64,000 nucleotides of DNA from an uncultured Bacteroidota bacterium. GTDB taxonomy: Bacteria; Bacteroidota; Bacteroidia; Flavobacteriales; Flavobacteriaceae. Made by a program: the position numbers and the translations under genes. The stretch lies in assembly GCA_902526165.1 (NCBI GenBank), contig CABZKA010000006.1, positions 1-64,000 of the forward strand, given 5' to 3'. The notes beneath the pieces were generated by a model that saw only the letters and a program-made list of their open reading frames with translations, had not been told where the DNA came from and did no database searches. This document shows, piece by piece, positions 18,326 to 27,514 of the stretch; position 1 is the stretch's first letter, and each line of letters begins with the position of its first letter.

Positions 18326-19903
18326 TTATTCGTAGGACGATGAAAGATCTGCGGCTACACTTTCTAAAGTAGATAATACATCATCTGTAAGCTTACCTTG
18401 CTTAATTGTGTCAAGAGTTTTTTTATGCTTTACATTCATCAAGTCCAAAAACTTCTTTTCAAATTCTTTTATCTTATCGACAGGAACTGATTTCAAAAGG
18501 TTTTTTGAACCCAAGTATATAATGGCTACTTGATCCTCAACCGTAAATGGATCATTTTGTGCTTGTTTTAAAATTTCAACATTTCTTTTTCCCTTTTCAA
18601 TTACGCCCAGTGTTACAGGATCTAGATCTGATCCAAATTTAGCGAAGGCTTGTAATTCCCTAAATTGAGCTTGATCAAGTTTAAGAGTACCTGCAACTTT
18701 TTTCATTGATTTAATTTGAGCTGATCCACCCACCCTTGAAACAGAGATTCCAACATTGATTGCGGGTCTTACTCCTGAGTTAAACAGATCTGATTCAAGA
18801 AAAATCTGACCATCTGTAATAGAAATAACGTTTGTAGGAATATAGGCGGAGACGTCTCCAGCTTGTGTTTCAATTATTGGTAACGCTGTCAAAGAACCAC
18901 CACCTTTAACTACAGGCTTAAGACTATCAGGAAGATCGTTCATTTTTTTTGCAATACCATCATCATTGATAACTTTAGCTGACCTCTCTAGTAATCTTGA
19001 ATGTAAATAAAATACGTCTCCGGGGTAAGCTTCGCGACCTGGTGGCCTTCTCAAAAGAAGTGAAACTTCTCTGTATGCAACAGCTTGCTTTGATAAATCA
19101 TCATAAATAATTAAAGCAGGTCTGCCAGTATCCCTGAAATATTCTCCAATTGCTGCTCCGGCAAAAGGAGCATAAACCTGCATAGGTGCAGGGTCTGAAG
19201 CATTTGCAGCTACTATTGTGGTGTAAGAAAGAGCTCCTTTTTCTTCCAAGGTTTTTGCTATTCCAGCAACTGTTGATGCTTTTTGCCCAATTGCAACATA
19301 AATACAATATACAGGTTCCCCAGCATCAAAAAATTCTTTTTGATTTATAATTGTATCGATACACACTGTTGTCTTACCTGTTTGACGATCTCCTATTACT
19401 AACTCTCTCTGTCCCCTTCCCACGGGAATCATAGCATCAATTGATTTTATTCCAGTTTGTAAAGGCTCATTAACGGGCTGTCTATATATTACGCCTGGTG
19501 CTTTTCTTTCAAGTGGCATCTCATACATTTTTCCTTTGATTTTTCCTTTTCCATCAATTGGCTCACCAAGAGCATTAACGACTCTTCCAACTACACCATC
19601 ACCAACATTAATCGATGCAATTCTTTCTGTTCTCTTTACGGTATCCCCCTCTTTAACATCTTTAGATGGCCCCAGTAAAACTACTCCAACATTGTCTTCC
19701 TCAAGGTTTAATACGATGCCTTCCATTCCATTTTCAAACATGACCAATTCTCCGTATTGTACATTTGAAAGACCATAAACTCTTGCTATCCCATCACCAA
19801 CCTGAAGAACTGTCCCAACCTCTGCCAATGAAGGACCAATGTCTGATCCGGTTAATTGTTTTTTTATAATTGCTGATATTTCAGCTGGTTTTATATCTGC
19901 CAT
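18326..19903 (-). CDS. atpA: F1Fo ATP synthase alpha subunit
   Basis: A 525-residue alpha subunit of the F1 headpiece. The P-loop GDRQTGKT is at 171-178, and the [35 protein letters not shown] region carries the Walker B aspartate and the alpha-subunit signature. It contains the arginine-finger region ([15 protein letters not shown]). It follows atpH after 3 nt and precedes atpG by 7 nt. Nothing unusual in length or motifs. Confidence 0.98.
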   Translation of the reverse strand: MADIKPAEISAIIKKQLTGSDIGPSLAEVGTVLQVGDGIARVYGLSNVQYGELVMFENGMEGIVLNLEEDNVGVVLLGPSKDVKEGDTVKRTERIASINVGDGVVGRVVNALGEPIDGKGKIKGKMYEMPLERKAPGVIYRQPVNEPLQTGIKSIDAMIPVGRGQRELVIGDRQTGKTTVCIDTIINQKEFFDAGEPVYCIYVAIGQKASTVAGIAKTLEEKGALSYTTIVAANASDPAPMQVYAPFAGAAIGEYFRDTGRPALIIYDDLSKQAVAYREVSLLLRRPPGREAYPGDVFYLHSRLLERSAKVINDDGIAKKMNDLPDSLKPVVKGGGSLTALPIIETQAGDVSAYIPTNVISITDGQIFLESDLFNSGVRPAINVGISVSRVGGSAQIKSMKKVAGTLKLDQAQFRELQAFAKFGSDLDPVTLGVIEKGKRNVEILKQAQNDPFTVEDQVAIIYLGSKNLLKSVPVDKIKEFEKKFLDLMNVKHKKTLDTIKQGKLTDDVLSTLESVAADLSSSYE

Positions 19904-19906
19904 AAT

Positions 19907-20452
19907 TTATTGTATTGATGTATTGAAAAATTCTTGCTCTAAGTTTTTCAATTGTTGTTTGAAGCTAGCATCATATTGCTTATCCCCAACCTTAAGTATA
20001 AAGCCTCCAATCAGATTTTTATCCACTTTATTGGTTAGGTGAACATTTTTAGATGTTAAGGATTTCACTTTGGATTTAATTTCTCTTAGTAACTCGTCCG
20101 ATAATTTTGTTGCCGAAATCAAGGTAACATTTTGGTTACCTACTTTTTCGTTATAAAGATTGACAAAGCATTTCGCAACATCATCAAACAAATCAATACG
20201 ACCACTATTCATTAGATGTACAAGTAGGTTTGTTGATTGGATTGACAAGTCAGTGAACACCTCTTTCAAGGTTTCTACTTTATCATTGTCTTTTATAACT
20301 TTTGAATCAATAAATAACTTTAACTCATGAGATTCTTCAAATGCCTTTTTTACAGAACTCATGTCTTTAAACATTATCATCAGATCGTTTTTTGATTCTG
20401 TAATACTCAAAAAAGCTTTTGCGTATCTGTTTGCAGCCCTAGTATTTATCAT
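19907..20452 (-). CDS. atpH: F1Fo ATP synthase delta subunit
   Basis: A 181-residue peripheral-stalk delta subunit (OSCP homologue) that joins the F1 top to the b subunits. It begins with the conserved AANRYAKAFLSI helix and has the family's C-terminal DKNLIGGFILKVGDKQYDAS strand pair. The start overlaps atpF by 4 nt, and atpA follows after 3 nt. Confidence 0.96.
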   Translation of the reverse strand: MINTRAANRYAKAFLSITESKNDLMIMFKDMSSVKKAFEESHELKLFIDSKVIKDNDKVETLKEVFTDLSIQSTNLLVHLMNSGRIDLFDDVAKCFVNLYNEKVGNQNVTLISATKLSDELLREIKSKVKSLTSKNVHLTNKVDKNLIGGFILKVGDKQYDASFKQQLKNLEQEFFNTSIQ

Positions 20453-20949
20453 TTAAGTTTAACGTCTTTTATTAATTCTTCGACAATTTTCATTTGCTTA
20501 TCATCATCTGAAAGTTTTTCTTTTATGAGTTTTTCAGCAATTTCAATCGAAAGTGACGCAACTTGTTTTTTAATTTCTGAAACAGCTGCTTCCTTTTCGT
20601 TTTTAATCGAGTCGTTGGCGTTGTCTATAATTTTCTGGGCTTCTGTTTTCGCCTCAGATTTAGCCTCTTCTAAGATTGACTTTTTTAAACTACTGGCTTC
20701 CTTTAAAATATTATCTCTTTCAATTTTAGCTTCTTCAAGCACCTTATCGTTGCTGGCCTTTAATGTCTTTATTTCCTCTCTTGCTTTTTCAGCAGACTCT
20801 AAAGCATTCTTTATGCCTTCCTCCCTATCATTAATTGTATTGAGGATCGGGGTCCATGCATACTTTTTCAATAACCAGATTAACAACAAGAAAATAACGG
20901 TTTGCCAAAAAAACAAACCAATTGAAAACTCTTCAATTAATTTTTCCAT
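20449..20949 (-). CDS. atpF: F1Fo ATP synthase b subunit
   Basis: A 166-residue peripheral-stalk protein with one N-terminal membrane helix (IGLFFWQTVIFLLLIWLLKK) followed by a long, highly charged coiled coil rich in E, K and A up to residue about 150. This is the standard b-subunit plan. It lies 15 nt after atpE and overlaps atpH by 4 nt. Confidence 0.96.
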   Translation of the reverse strand: MEKLIEEFSIGLFFWQTVIFLLLIWLLKKYAWTPILNTINDREEGIKNALESAEKAREEIKTLKASNDKVLEEAKIERDNILKEASSLKKSILEEAKSEAKTEAQKIIDNANDSIKNEKEAAVSEIKKQVASLSIEIAEKLIKEKLSDDDKQMKIVEELIKDVKLK

Positions 20950-20964
20950 AAAATTTAAAAATTA

Positions 20965-21171
<207 letters not shown>

Positions 21172-21182
21172 TTATTCATTTA

Positions 21183-22268
21183 TTAATGTTCAGTTTCACC
21201 ATGCTCCTCTACAGCAAATCCAAAATAAAGCGCGGATAACATAGTGAAAATGTACGCTTGTAATAACGCTACTAAAATCTCAATAATTGATATAAAAAAT
21301 GCAAGTACAAAAGACAAGCTACTCCCTATCAAATTTTGAAAAACAAACATTAAACCTATCAGACTGTATAGCACAATATGTCCAGCTTGAATGTTTGCGT
21401 ATAAACGTATTAGTAGTGAAAAAGGCTTTATAAATAGGCCTAAAAATTCGATTGGTGCCAATATTATTTTAAGCGGTATTGGTACTCCAGGCATCCAGAA
21501 AATATGTCCCCAATAATTTTTATTAGCGGTTAAATTAGTTAGTAAAAAAGTTAATAAGGCTAAGGAAAATGTTACTGCTATATTTCCGGTAACATTAACG
21601 CCTAAAGGTGTTAGTCCTAGCATATTCAAAAACCAAATAAAGAAGAAGACAGTTAAAAGGTAACTCATGTAATTTTTGTACTTTTTTCGTCCAATTCCTG
21701 GAATTGCGATTTCATCTCTAACATATAAAATTATTGGCTCCAAAAATCTACCTACACCATCAGCAATACCATTGTTTCTTAAGTAAGATCTCGCAAGTGA
21801 GTTAAATAAAAATAACATCAAAAAGGAAACAAGAAGTATGGTTACAATATTTTTTGTAATTGAAAAATCTAAAGGTTTTTCATTTGTTATTTTACCGTTT
21901 TCGTCTTTAATTATATCACCCTGAAGGTTTGTCTTATAAATTTTATTATTGTCATAATTCATTCTGTAAAAACTTTCATTATCGGCTACAACCTCTTTGC
22001 CGTGCTTAAAGTCAGATGACATAAAAAACTTGAAACCATTATCGTATAAAATTACAGGAAGTGGTAATTCTATGTAAACTTTTTTTCCATCAGCTTTTGT
22101 GTAAGAAGTCAAATAAAAACTGTGAGAATCTTTGAGGTGATGGGTAATATATTTTTTAATCTCTGTTTTTTTATCCTTTTTTTCATCAAAGGGTTCAGCC
22201 GAAAAAGCACTACAAAAAACTAAAGTTGAAAATAGGGTTACAAGTAGAAATTTTTTTGAAAAAAACAT
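21183..22268 (-). CDS. atpB: F1Fo ATP synthase a subunit (with signal peptide and periplasmic N-terminal domain)
   Basis: At 361 residues this is longer than the about 270 of the E. coli a subunit. It starts with a signal peptide (MFFSKKFLLVTLFSTLVFCSAFSA) and a hydrophilic domain of about 120 residues before the membrane helices, an arrangement known from Bacteroidota. The proton-path arginine lies in LLIRLYANIQAGH. It is the first subunit gene of the operon, preceded by its own TAnnTTTG box, and separated by 59 nt from the atpZ-like gene. Confidence 0.96.
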   Translation of the reverse strand: MFFSKKFLLVTLFSTLVFCSAFSAEPFDEKKDKKTEIKKYITHHLKDSHSFYLTSYTKADGKKVYIELPLPVILYDNGFKFFMSSDFKHGKEVVADNESFYRMNYDNNKIYKTNLQGDIIKDENGKITNEKPLDFSITKNIVTILLVSFLMLFLFNSLARSYLRNNGIADGVGRFLEPIILYVRDEIAIPGIGRKKYKNYMSYLLTVFFFIWFLNMLGLTPLGVNVTGNIAVTFSLALLTFLLTNLTANKNYWGHIFWMPGVPIPLKIILAPIEFLGLFIKPFSLLIRLYANIQAGHIVLYSLIGLMFVFQNLIGSSLSFVLAFFISIIEILVALLQAYIFTMLSALYFGFAVEEHGETEH

Positions 22269-22296
22269 TTCAGATTTTCTGTAAAATATATGCCCC

Positions 22297-22304
22297 CAAA
22301 GTTA
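22297..22304 (-). promoter_or_regulatory. Promoter -7 box upstream of atpB
   Basis: The minus strand reads TAACTTTG, an exact TAnnTTTG match, 28 nt before the atpB ATG. It would allow ATP synthase genes to be transcribed separately from the SprE/bactofilin/atpZ genes upstream. Confidence 0.5.
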
Positions 22305-22327
22305 GGATAATTAGTTAAAAAATAAAG

Positions 22328-22561
22328 CTATTTATTAAGTTTATTTACTTGTTTATAAACAATGTAGAACGCTAAAATAAAACCTAAAAATGTTAGTGAA
22401 AAAGTAAATAATTTTTGGAAATTATAATGATAATCCAGCCACTTACCAAGTCTTGAAAAAAGGAACATGATGATCCCCATTTCAAAACTAATTACAACAA
22501 AAACCAATAAAGGATTAGGCTGTTTTTTCAGACTGTATTTTATTTTCTGATTTGCCTTCAA
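22328..22561 (-). CDS. AtpZ/AtpI-like small membrane protein
   Basis: A 77-residue protein with two membrane helices (LLVFVVISFEMGIIMFLFSRLGKWLDYHY and a second near the C-terminus). The helix-hairpin with FEMG and a GxWLD turn matches the F0F1-ATPase subunit I/AtpZ family, which assists ATP synthase assembly or ion supply in other bacteria. The ATG used overlaps the end of the bactofilin gene by 47 nt; a TTG 54 nt further in is the alternative. Confidence 0.75.
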   Translation of the reverse strand: MKANQKIKYSLKKQPNPLLVFVVISFEMGIIMFLFSRLGKWLDYHYNFQKLFTFSLTFLGFILAFYIVYKQVNKLNK

Positions 22562-22919
22562 CAGCTTTCAGCTGTTTACCAGATTTCATCGAAATTGAAG
22601 CATCTACTTGAGCACCTTCTTCGACTGAAAGTTTTCCTGTTACAATATCTCCCTGGATTAATGACTCGGACATCAATGAAAGTGTTTCAGCAACTTCAAT
22701 TTTACCAGAAACAGAGCCAGAAATATCAGCATTAGAAGAATTGATTTTACCATTGATTTTACCTGATTTTCCAACAACAACTTTTCCAGTTGTTGTTATA
22801 TTTCCCTCAACAATACCATCGATTCTAAAGTCTGCTTTTGAGTAAATATCCCCTACAATTTTTGTGGATGACTCAATTATATCTACGGATGGTGATGAAA
22901 AAAATTTATTCTCTGCCAT
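22515..22919 (-). CDS. Bactofilin (polymer-forming cytoskeletal protein)
   Basis: A 134-residue bactofilin: a short tail, then repeating right-handed beta-helix strands such as ADFRIDGIVEGNITTTGKVVVGKSGKINGKI, ending in a charged tail. Bactofilins polymerise without nucleotide and scaffold envelope enzymes or shape. It lies 3 nt downstream of the SprE-like lipoprotein gene and overlaps the atpZ-like gene. Confidence 0.93.
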   Translation of the reverse strand: MAENKFFSSPSVDIIESSTKIVGDIYSKADFRIDGIVEGNITTTGKVVVGKSGKINGKINSSNADISGSVSGKIEVAETLSLMSESLIQGDIVTGKLSVEEGAQVDASISMKSGKQLKAVEGKSENKIQSEKTA

Positions 22920-22922
22920 AAT

Positions 22923-25262
22923 CTAATTTTTATTTATTTCTAATGTTTTAAATATCAGCATATTAATATACTGGGAGGTTGAAAGTACAAAATATTTATC
23001 GTTTGACAATATTTTTTTGTTTTGGATAATCAAGTCCACAAACTCTTCCGCCTTAACTCTACTACCTAAACCATATTTAACCAAAAGATATGTATTCTTG
23101 TCATATGGCTCCTGAACAAATCCATACCCACTTAGCAATTCATGCATTTTTTTTTCGTTGTAAATAAAAGCTAAAATATAATCGTTATCGTTATATGAAA
23201 TTTTATTTTCTACAAGACCCTCAACGTATTTAATTTTTTTTGATAAATAGTCTGTCTTTTCTGGATAGAGGACATTTATGTTTTTTAACTCTTCCAAGTA
23301 TTTACTTGGTTTGTAAAGCCTACCTAATACTTTCAGCTTTTGTTCATATAGACTAAACCTAAAGTCTCGACTTGCTGATAAATTAATTAACGAATCAATA
23401 ACTTTTAACGCTAACGGGTGCTTATTTAATTCGATTGTATTTTTAATATAACCGACTAAAGAGTCTTTAGTATTTTCTGAAAGTGCTTCAAGTTGTTGAT
23501 TGCTCAAAAACTTTGCATAAGTTGACTGAGGATAATTATTTGTAATAAACTCCTTAATCTCCATTGCTTTTTTAGGTGCGTTAAATTCCTTTGATGAATA
23601 TATTTGATGTAAATAGTATTTGCTTTGAAGAAACTCTTTCTCTTGAACTTTTCCCATTAACTTAACTTTTGACAGTGCATCCTCTGAACTTATTTGGTCG
23701 TTGAAATATTCGTATAAATACAGTCCTAGCTTTGAAAGGTTTTCATTAGAAATATTCAAAAGACTATCTTTATCTTGTTTTGATCTAGGAAGATCATTAA
23801 AAGATCTAAGATCTTCCATAACTTCTTGCTTATTCTCATTTTGCAAAACTGTATTTGAAGACCCAACAGAATAAGTTCTCCAATTGTCAACATTCGTCCG
23901 GTTTCCCCATTTTATTAAAAAAATTCTTTTTCCATTTTGAATAGCAAGTTGATTATCAAAGTAAAATGAACTTAGGGATGTGTTTAAAGTTTTTTTCTTT
24001 TCCTGATTAATTATATTTAACTCGTTTTCTTTATTGTTAAGCATCGTGTTGATTTCCTCATCAGAAAATTGGCTCATATATATCAATGAATCAATTTTTT
24101 TGTTTTGTTGAACTAAATCTGAAATTAAGTTTAACTTCTCTCTTTGCTCGTTCAACAGTAAATAACTCTTTGAATTAGGGTCATAGTATGTGATTAAGGT
24201 GTCCAAATAATTGGAGGAAACTAAGTATTCTTTATTTTTTAACTCTGTTAAGAAAAGTTCGTTGTAAGCATTGGTAAATAGGTTTATGTCTCTTTCGTTA
24301 ATTCTAATTGCTTGTTTTAAAAGAGTTTTTGCCTTATCGTCTTCGTTTACTAGCAATAGTTTTTTTGCATTATAAAAATTAATCCTAGGAATTTGGTTAA
24401 AGCTTCTCAGGTCAGAGCTTAGATTTGAAAAATCCTTTTCTTTTGATTCTTTGCTTAGATTTAAATTAAATAGCTTGGCATTGATTACCAGGCCAGAGGC
24501 TTTACTCTTATGTGATTTAATTGTTTTTGAGAAATACACTTTTGATGAATCTTTTAGGCCCTTCTGCATATAAACTTGCCCAATTATAAAATTTGACCTT
24601 GCGTTTTGATTTTTATCTTTTGAGAAAATAATCGACTTTTTCAAATTAGAAATTAATGAGTCGTACTCTTTATTAGAATAGTTGACCTCCGATTTAGCCA
24701 GGTATAATTTTGATTTATTTTCATCTGAAAGAGCTTCCTTTTTGATTGCTTGATCAATTATTGAATAAGCTAAGTTTCTTTGTCCTAAATTAGAATTAAT
24801 TAGTGCTTTCCAAAAGGTTGCTTCACACCAAACGTCAGTTATTTTTTCCTGTTTTGTTATATAATTGAAAGCTTGCAGAGAAGAAATAAACCTTTTGTCG
24901 TAAAATCTAGATTTTCCAAGAAGCAAGTAAGCCTTATTGATATAGTCTGAGTCTAAATTGTTTTCATTTCCAAACCTTTGAATAACTTTTATTGCTTTTT
25001 CCTCAGATCTTGTGAAGTTTTTAGTCGGATAGTCTGATTCTAATTCAAGTACATTATTAAGCATGATTGGTGGTAATATTTCCCAATAGTTTTCCAGGTA
25101 TAGATCCTTAAGTTTATTAACACCTTCATCTAAGAAAAGATTGCCATTGAAAAGTATATTAAATTTTGCCTTAAGTGGTTTTAATGAAACAATAGGCTCT
25201 TTTTTTGCAGAACAAGAAATAAATAATAGTATCAAAAAAACAAGGCTTAGCTTTTTATACAT
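22923..25262 (-). CDS. sprE: SprE/PorW-like TPR lipoprotein (type IX secretion/gliding accessory)
   Basis: A 779-residue lipoprotein. The signal peptide ends in a lipobox (LLFISC, Cys17), followed by KFNILFNGNLFLDEGVNKL, ENYWEILPP and a tetratricopeptide array over roughly residues 75-330 (YINKAYLLLGKSRFYDKRF). This N-terminal pattern is typical of SprE (gliding bacteria) and PorW (Porphyromonas), needed for type IX secretion. The C-terminal two thirds are less conserved but also helical. The assignment rests on pattern recognition without a database search. It heads a leftward unit with bactofilin. Confidence 0.75.
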   Translation of the reverse strand: MYKKLSLVFLILLFISCSAKKEPIVSLKPLKAKFNILFNGNLFLDEGVNKLKDLYLENYWEILPPIMLNNVLELESDYPTKNFTRSEEKAIKVIQRFGNENNLDSDYINKAYLLLGKSRFYDKRFISSLQAFNYITKQEKITDVWCEATFWKALINSNLGQRNLAYSIIDQAIKKEALSDENKSKLYLAKSEVNYSNKEYDSLISNLKKSIIFSKDKNQNARSNFIIGQVYMQKGLKDSSKVYFSKTIKSHKSKASGLVINAKLFNLNLSKESKEKDFSNLSSDLRSFNQIPRINFYNAKKLLLVNEDDKAKTLLKQAIRINERDINLFTNAYNELFLTELKNKEYLVSSNYLDTLITYYDPNSKSYLLLNEQREKLNLISDLVQQNKKIDSLIYMSQFSDEEINTMLNNKENELNIINQEKKKTLNTSLSSFYFDNQLAIQNGKRIFLIKWGNRTNVDNWRTYSVGSSNTVLQNENKQEVMEDLRSFNDLPRSKQDKDSLLNISNENLSKLGLYLYEYFNDQISSEDALSKVKLMGKVQEKEFLQSKYYLHQIYSSKEFNAPKKAMEIKEFITNNYPQSTYAKFLSNQQLEALSENTKDSLVGYIKNTIELNKHPLALKVIDSLINLSASRDFRFSLYEQKLKVLGRLYKPSKYLEELKNINVLYPEKTDYLSKKIKYVEGLVENKISYNDNDYILAFIYNEKKMHELLSGYGFVQEPYDKNTYLLVKYGLGSRVKAEEFVDLIIQNKKILSNDKYFVLSTSQYINMLIFKTLEINKN

Positions 25263-25286
25263 CGTATTTAATTCTAAAATATTTCA

Positions 25287-25294
25287 TATAATTG
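25287..25294 (+). promoter_or_regulatory. Possible promoter -7 box for the ferredoxin gene
   Basis: TATAATTG matches TAnnTTTG with one mismatch, 7 nt before the ATG at 25302. If used, the transcript would have almost no leader. Confidence 0.35.
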
Positions 25295-25301
25295 CACGAA
25301 T

Positions 25302-25589
25302 ATGGCAAACACTACAAATGTAACAGTAATTTTAGATGATGAAAAACTCGAATTTGTCATGGATTCTGATAAGACGATATTAGACGGTGCTTTAGAAAAT
25401 GGAATTGATGCCCCACATTCATGTCAAGGTGGCATCTGTACTACATGTATCTGTAAGGTTGTTTCAGGCAAAGCAGAAATGGAAGATGTATATGCCCTTT
25501 CTGATGAGGAGCAAAACGAAGGTTTTGTTCTTGCCTGTATTTCCAAACCTTTAGGCGATAAAATAACAATTGATTTTGATGATGTTTAG
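25302..25589 (+). CDS. [2Fe-2S] plant-type ferredoxin
   Basis: A 95-residue stand-alone ferredoxin. The cluster ligands are C41, C46, C49 (CxxxxCxxC) and C79, in the spacing of plant-type/PaaE C-terminal ferredoxin domains. Short soluble electron carriers of this type serve oxygenases, desaturases and similar enzymes; the partner is not identified by the neighbourhood, though an AlkB-like monooxygenase that would need a reductant lies 13 kb away. Convergent with the heptosyltransferase-like gene (4-nt overlap at the stops). Confidence 0.92.
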   Translation: MANTTNVTVILDDEKLEFVMDSDKTILDGALENGIDAPHSCQGGICTTCICKVVSGKAEMEDVYALSDEEQNEGFVLACISKPLGDKITIDFDDV

Positions 25590-26620
25590 TAGGTTAGAAT
25601 TGCCTCAGCTCTTGTCAACACTTCATTGTAACTTATTGATCTCATTGCATCTTCATATCCATCAAGATCCTTGTTCCCGTAGATAGAGTTGGGAACCATG
25701 GGGTATTTTTCTCTATCAATACATAATTGATTTTCAGGTCTTGAATTAAAGGTTGAAAAACCAGCATAAGGATGGGTAAGCCCCCAGATAGTAATAACGG
25801 GTATATTATAAATAGACGCTATATGGCCGTTAGCAGAATCCATTGATATCATTAAATCTAAATTTGAAATCAAGGCAATTTCATTTTCAAATCCACCCAA
25901 ACTTGAACTTGAATAAACATTCTTAAATGCTTTTGACCATTTTTCAATTATCTCCATTTCAAATTTTCCAAAGCCAAATAAAAAAACTGTATGTTTTTGA
26001 TCTAAAAACCCTACTACTTTCTGCATTAAGTCTAGGGGATACATCTTTGTTGAATATCTAGCAAAGGGGGCAACCCCTATTAGTTTTCGGTTTGTTAGTT
26101 CAATCTTTTCAGTATTTAAATTAAATTTTTGTGATGGAGGGAAATAATGATCTGTGGTTAAGTCAATATCAAACCCTAGCTTGTTAAACACCTCTTGGTA
26201 ATTAAAATAAACTGATGTTAATGGTTTGAATATTTTATTTTTTTTTCTTGTAAGCGCTTTTCTTTCACTTCTTTTTTTATCAACAGAAACAACCACGTGA
26301 AATGATAGTTGAAACAAAAACTTTAGAAGGCGAGTTCTTAATACGCTATGAAGATCCGCAATTTTATTGGGGTTGGTTTTTTTTAGGTCCCTAAAAAGCC
26401 TTATAAGTCCAAAAAATCCTTTGTGTCTTTTTTTAAAGTCTACTTCAAAAAATGTTATGTTTTTAAATTCACCAAAAAAAGGAGTAAACTTTTTTCTTGT
26501 GACAAAAACAAATTTTTCATTTGGATATTTTTTTTCAAGACATCGGAGAACTGGAATCGTCATTACCACATCTCCTAAAGATGAAAATCTTAGAATCAAG
26601 GTTTTTTTTTCATCAATCAT
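25586..26620 (-). CDS. Glycosyltransferase family 9 (heptosyltransferase-like)
   Basis: A 344-residue GT-B transferase. It opens with KTLILRFSSLGDVVMTIPVLRCLEKKYP, the GT9 signature in which RFSSLGD contributes the catalytic aspartate. The second domain has LIGVAPFARYSTKMYPL and the donor-site ISMDSANGHIASIYNIPVITIWG. GT9 enzymes add heptose to lipopolysaccharide inner core; the donor here may differ. Its start overlaps DUF4254 by 8 nt, a pairing common in flavobacteria. Confidence 0.88.
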   Translation of the reverse strand: MIDEKKTLILRFSSLGDVVMTIPVLRCLEKKYPNEKFVFVTRKKFTPFFGEFKNITFFEVDFKKRHKGFFGLIRLFRDLKKTNPNKIADLHSVLRTRLLKFLFQLSFHVVVSVDKKRSERKALTRKKNKIFKPLTSVYFNYQEVFNKLGFDIDLTTDHYFPPSQKFNLNTEKIELTNRKLIGVAPFARYSTKMYPLDLMQKVVGFLDQKHTVFLFGFGKFEMEIIEKWSKAFKNVYSSSSLGGFENEIALISNLDLMISMDSANGHIASIYNIPVITIWGLTHPYAGFSTFNSRPENQLCIDREKYPMVPNSIYGNKDLDGYEDAMRSISYNEVLTRAEAILTY

Positions 26621-27224
26621 TTTGCGAATAAAGCTCTGGGTTTAGAGATTCATCATTATACATTTTCATTTGCTTATAGGTTGCTATTCTTACTTTTCCA
26701 CTTGAAATATTATCAAATAATTGATCTATAGCCATAGATAAATTTGATTTTTGCTCCAATAAAGTACTCAGTTTTAATGAGCATTTTTTTCTATGATCTA
26801 TTGAGGCAGTATCTCTTTCAGCCTCCTCTTTCATATGATATATTTTTAATGACAAGATTGACAATCGGTCAATAGCCCAAGCTGGAGTTTCTGTATTTAA
26901 AATTGCTTCCTGTTTGAGGTTTTTTGCGGAATATTTTTTAAAAAAGTAATCATCCAACTCTTCAACCATATCAGTTCTGTCTTGATTACTTGAGTCAATT
27001 CTTCTTTTTATTTTTAGGGCTTCAAAGGGCTCAATATTTGGTTTTCTTATAATGTCCTCTAAATGCCACTGAACAGTATCAATCCAGCACTTATTGTAAA
27101 TGATTTTTTCAAGCGATGAAGAATCACTGAAGGGGTTGGTTTTTTTCCCGTCTACAGAGTTAGAAATGTGGTAATCATCAATGGCTATTTTAAAGACCTT
27201 ATTACAAACTGAGCTTACTGACAT
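26613..27224 (-). CDS. DUF4254 family protein
   Basis: A 203-residue soluble, mostly helical protein. The segments NKCWIDTVQWHLEDIIR, KIKRRIDSSNQDRTDMVEEL and ETPAWAIDRLSILSLKIYHM match DUF4254, a Bacteroidota family of unknown function. It is translationally coupled (8-nt overlap) to the heptosyltransferase-like gene, so a role in envelope saccharide synthesis is plausible but only by association. Confidence 0.8.
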   Translation of the reverse strand: MSVSSVCNKVFKIAIDDYHISNSVDGKKTNPFSDSSSLEKIIYNKCWIDTVQWHLEDIIRKPNIEPFEALKIKRRIDSSNQDRTDMVEELDDYFFKKYSAKNLKQEAILNTETPAWAIDRLSILSLKIYHMKEEAERDTASIDHRKKCSLKLSTLLEQKSNLSMAIDQLFDNISSGKVRIATYKQMKMYNDESLNPELYSQND

Positions 27225-27250
27225 TTTTAATTAAATATATGAACTATATT

Positions 27251-27258
27251 CAAAATTA
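27251..27258 (-). promoter_or_regulatory. Promoter -7 box for DUF4254-GT9 operon
   Basis: The minus strand reads TAATTTTG (TAnnTTTG), 26 nt before the DUF4254 ATG. It is back-to-back with a plus-strand box 3 nt away at 27262. Confidence 0.45.
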
Positions 27259-27261
27259 GAT

Positions 27262-27269
27262 TAAATTTG
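27262..27269 (+). promoter_or_regulatory. Promoter -7 box for DUF6341 gene
   Basis: TAAATTTG is an exact TAnnTTTG match, 14 nt before the ATG at 27284, forming a compact divergent promoter pair with the minus-strand box at 27251. Confidence 0.5.
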
Positions 27270-27283
27270 CAAAAGCAGATACT

Positions 27284-27514
27284 ATGGAGGTAAAAGATTT
27301 ATTTGCAGCAATTGAGTTTCTATTCGTAGAGGTTTTATTCATACCCTTTGACTTCATTCGTTTAGAAATTTCTAACTGGATTTTTCAGAACGCTATCAAT
27401 TTTAGTTTGATGTTAGTTATTGCCTCCGCATTGGTGTATTGGACCCTTCAACTAGTAAAGTTTGATAAGTCTGGTAAGGAAGATAAAGATGTAACAGCTC
27501 ACTCTTTTCTATAA
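27284..27514 (+). CDS. DUF6341-type small membrane protein
   Basis: A 76-residue protein with a hydrophobic N-terminal half (DLFAAIEFLFVEVLFIPFDFIRL), a second membrane helix and YWTLQLVKFDKSG...AHSFL at the C-terminus. This pattern matches a small flavobacterial family formerly mislabelled uracil phosphoribosyltransferase; no such catalytic motif is present. Function unknown. It usually sits beside purD and DUF4254, as here; its stop overlaps the converging purD stop by 6 nt. Confidence 0.65.
   Translation: MEVKDLFAAIEFLFVEVLFIPFDFIRLEISNWIFQNAINFSLMLVIASALVYWTLQLVKFDKSGKEDKDVTAHSFL

Noticed and set aside
26293-26302. Possible third parS (CACGTGAAA)
   Set aside because: Only the right half matches; the left half has several mismatches and lies in a coding region.
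27284-27514. Uracil phosphoribosyltransferase
   Set aside because: A name sometimes given to this small family, but the 76-residue membrane protein has no PRPP-binding motif.
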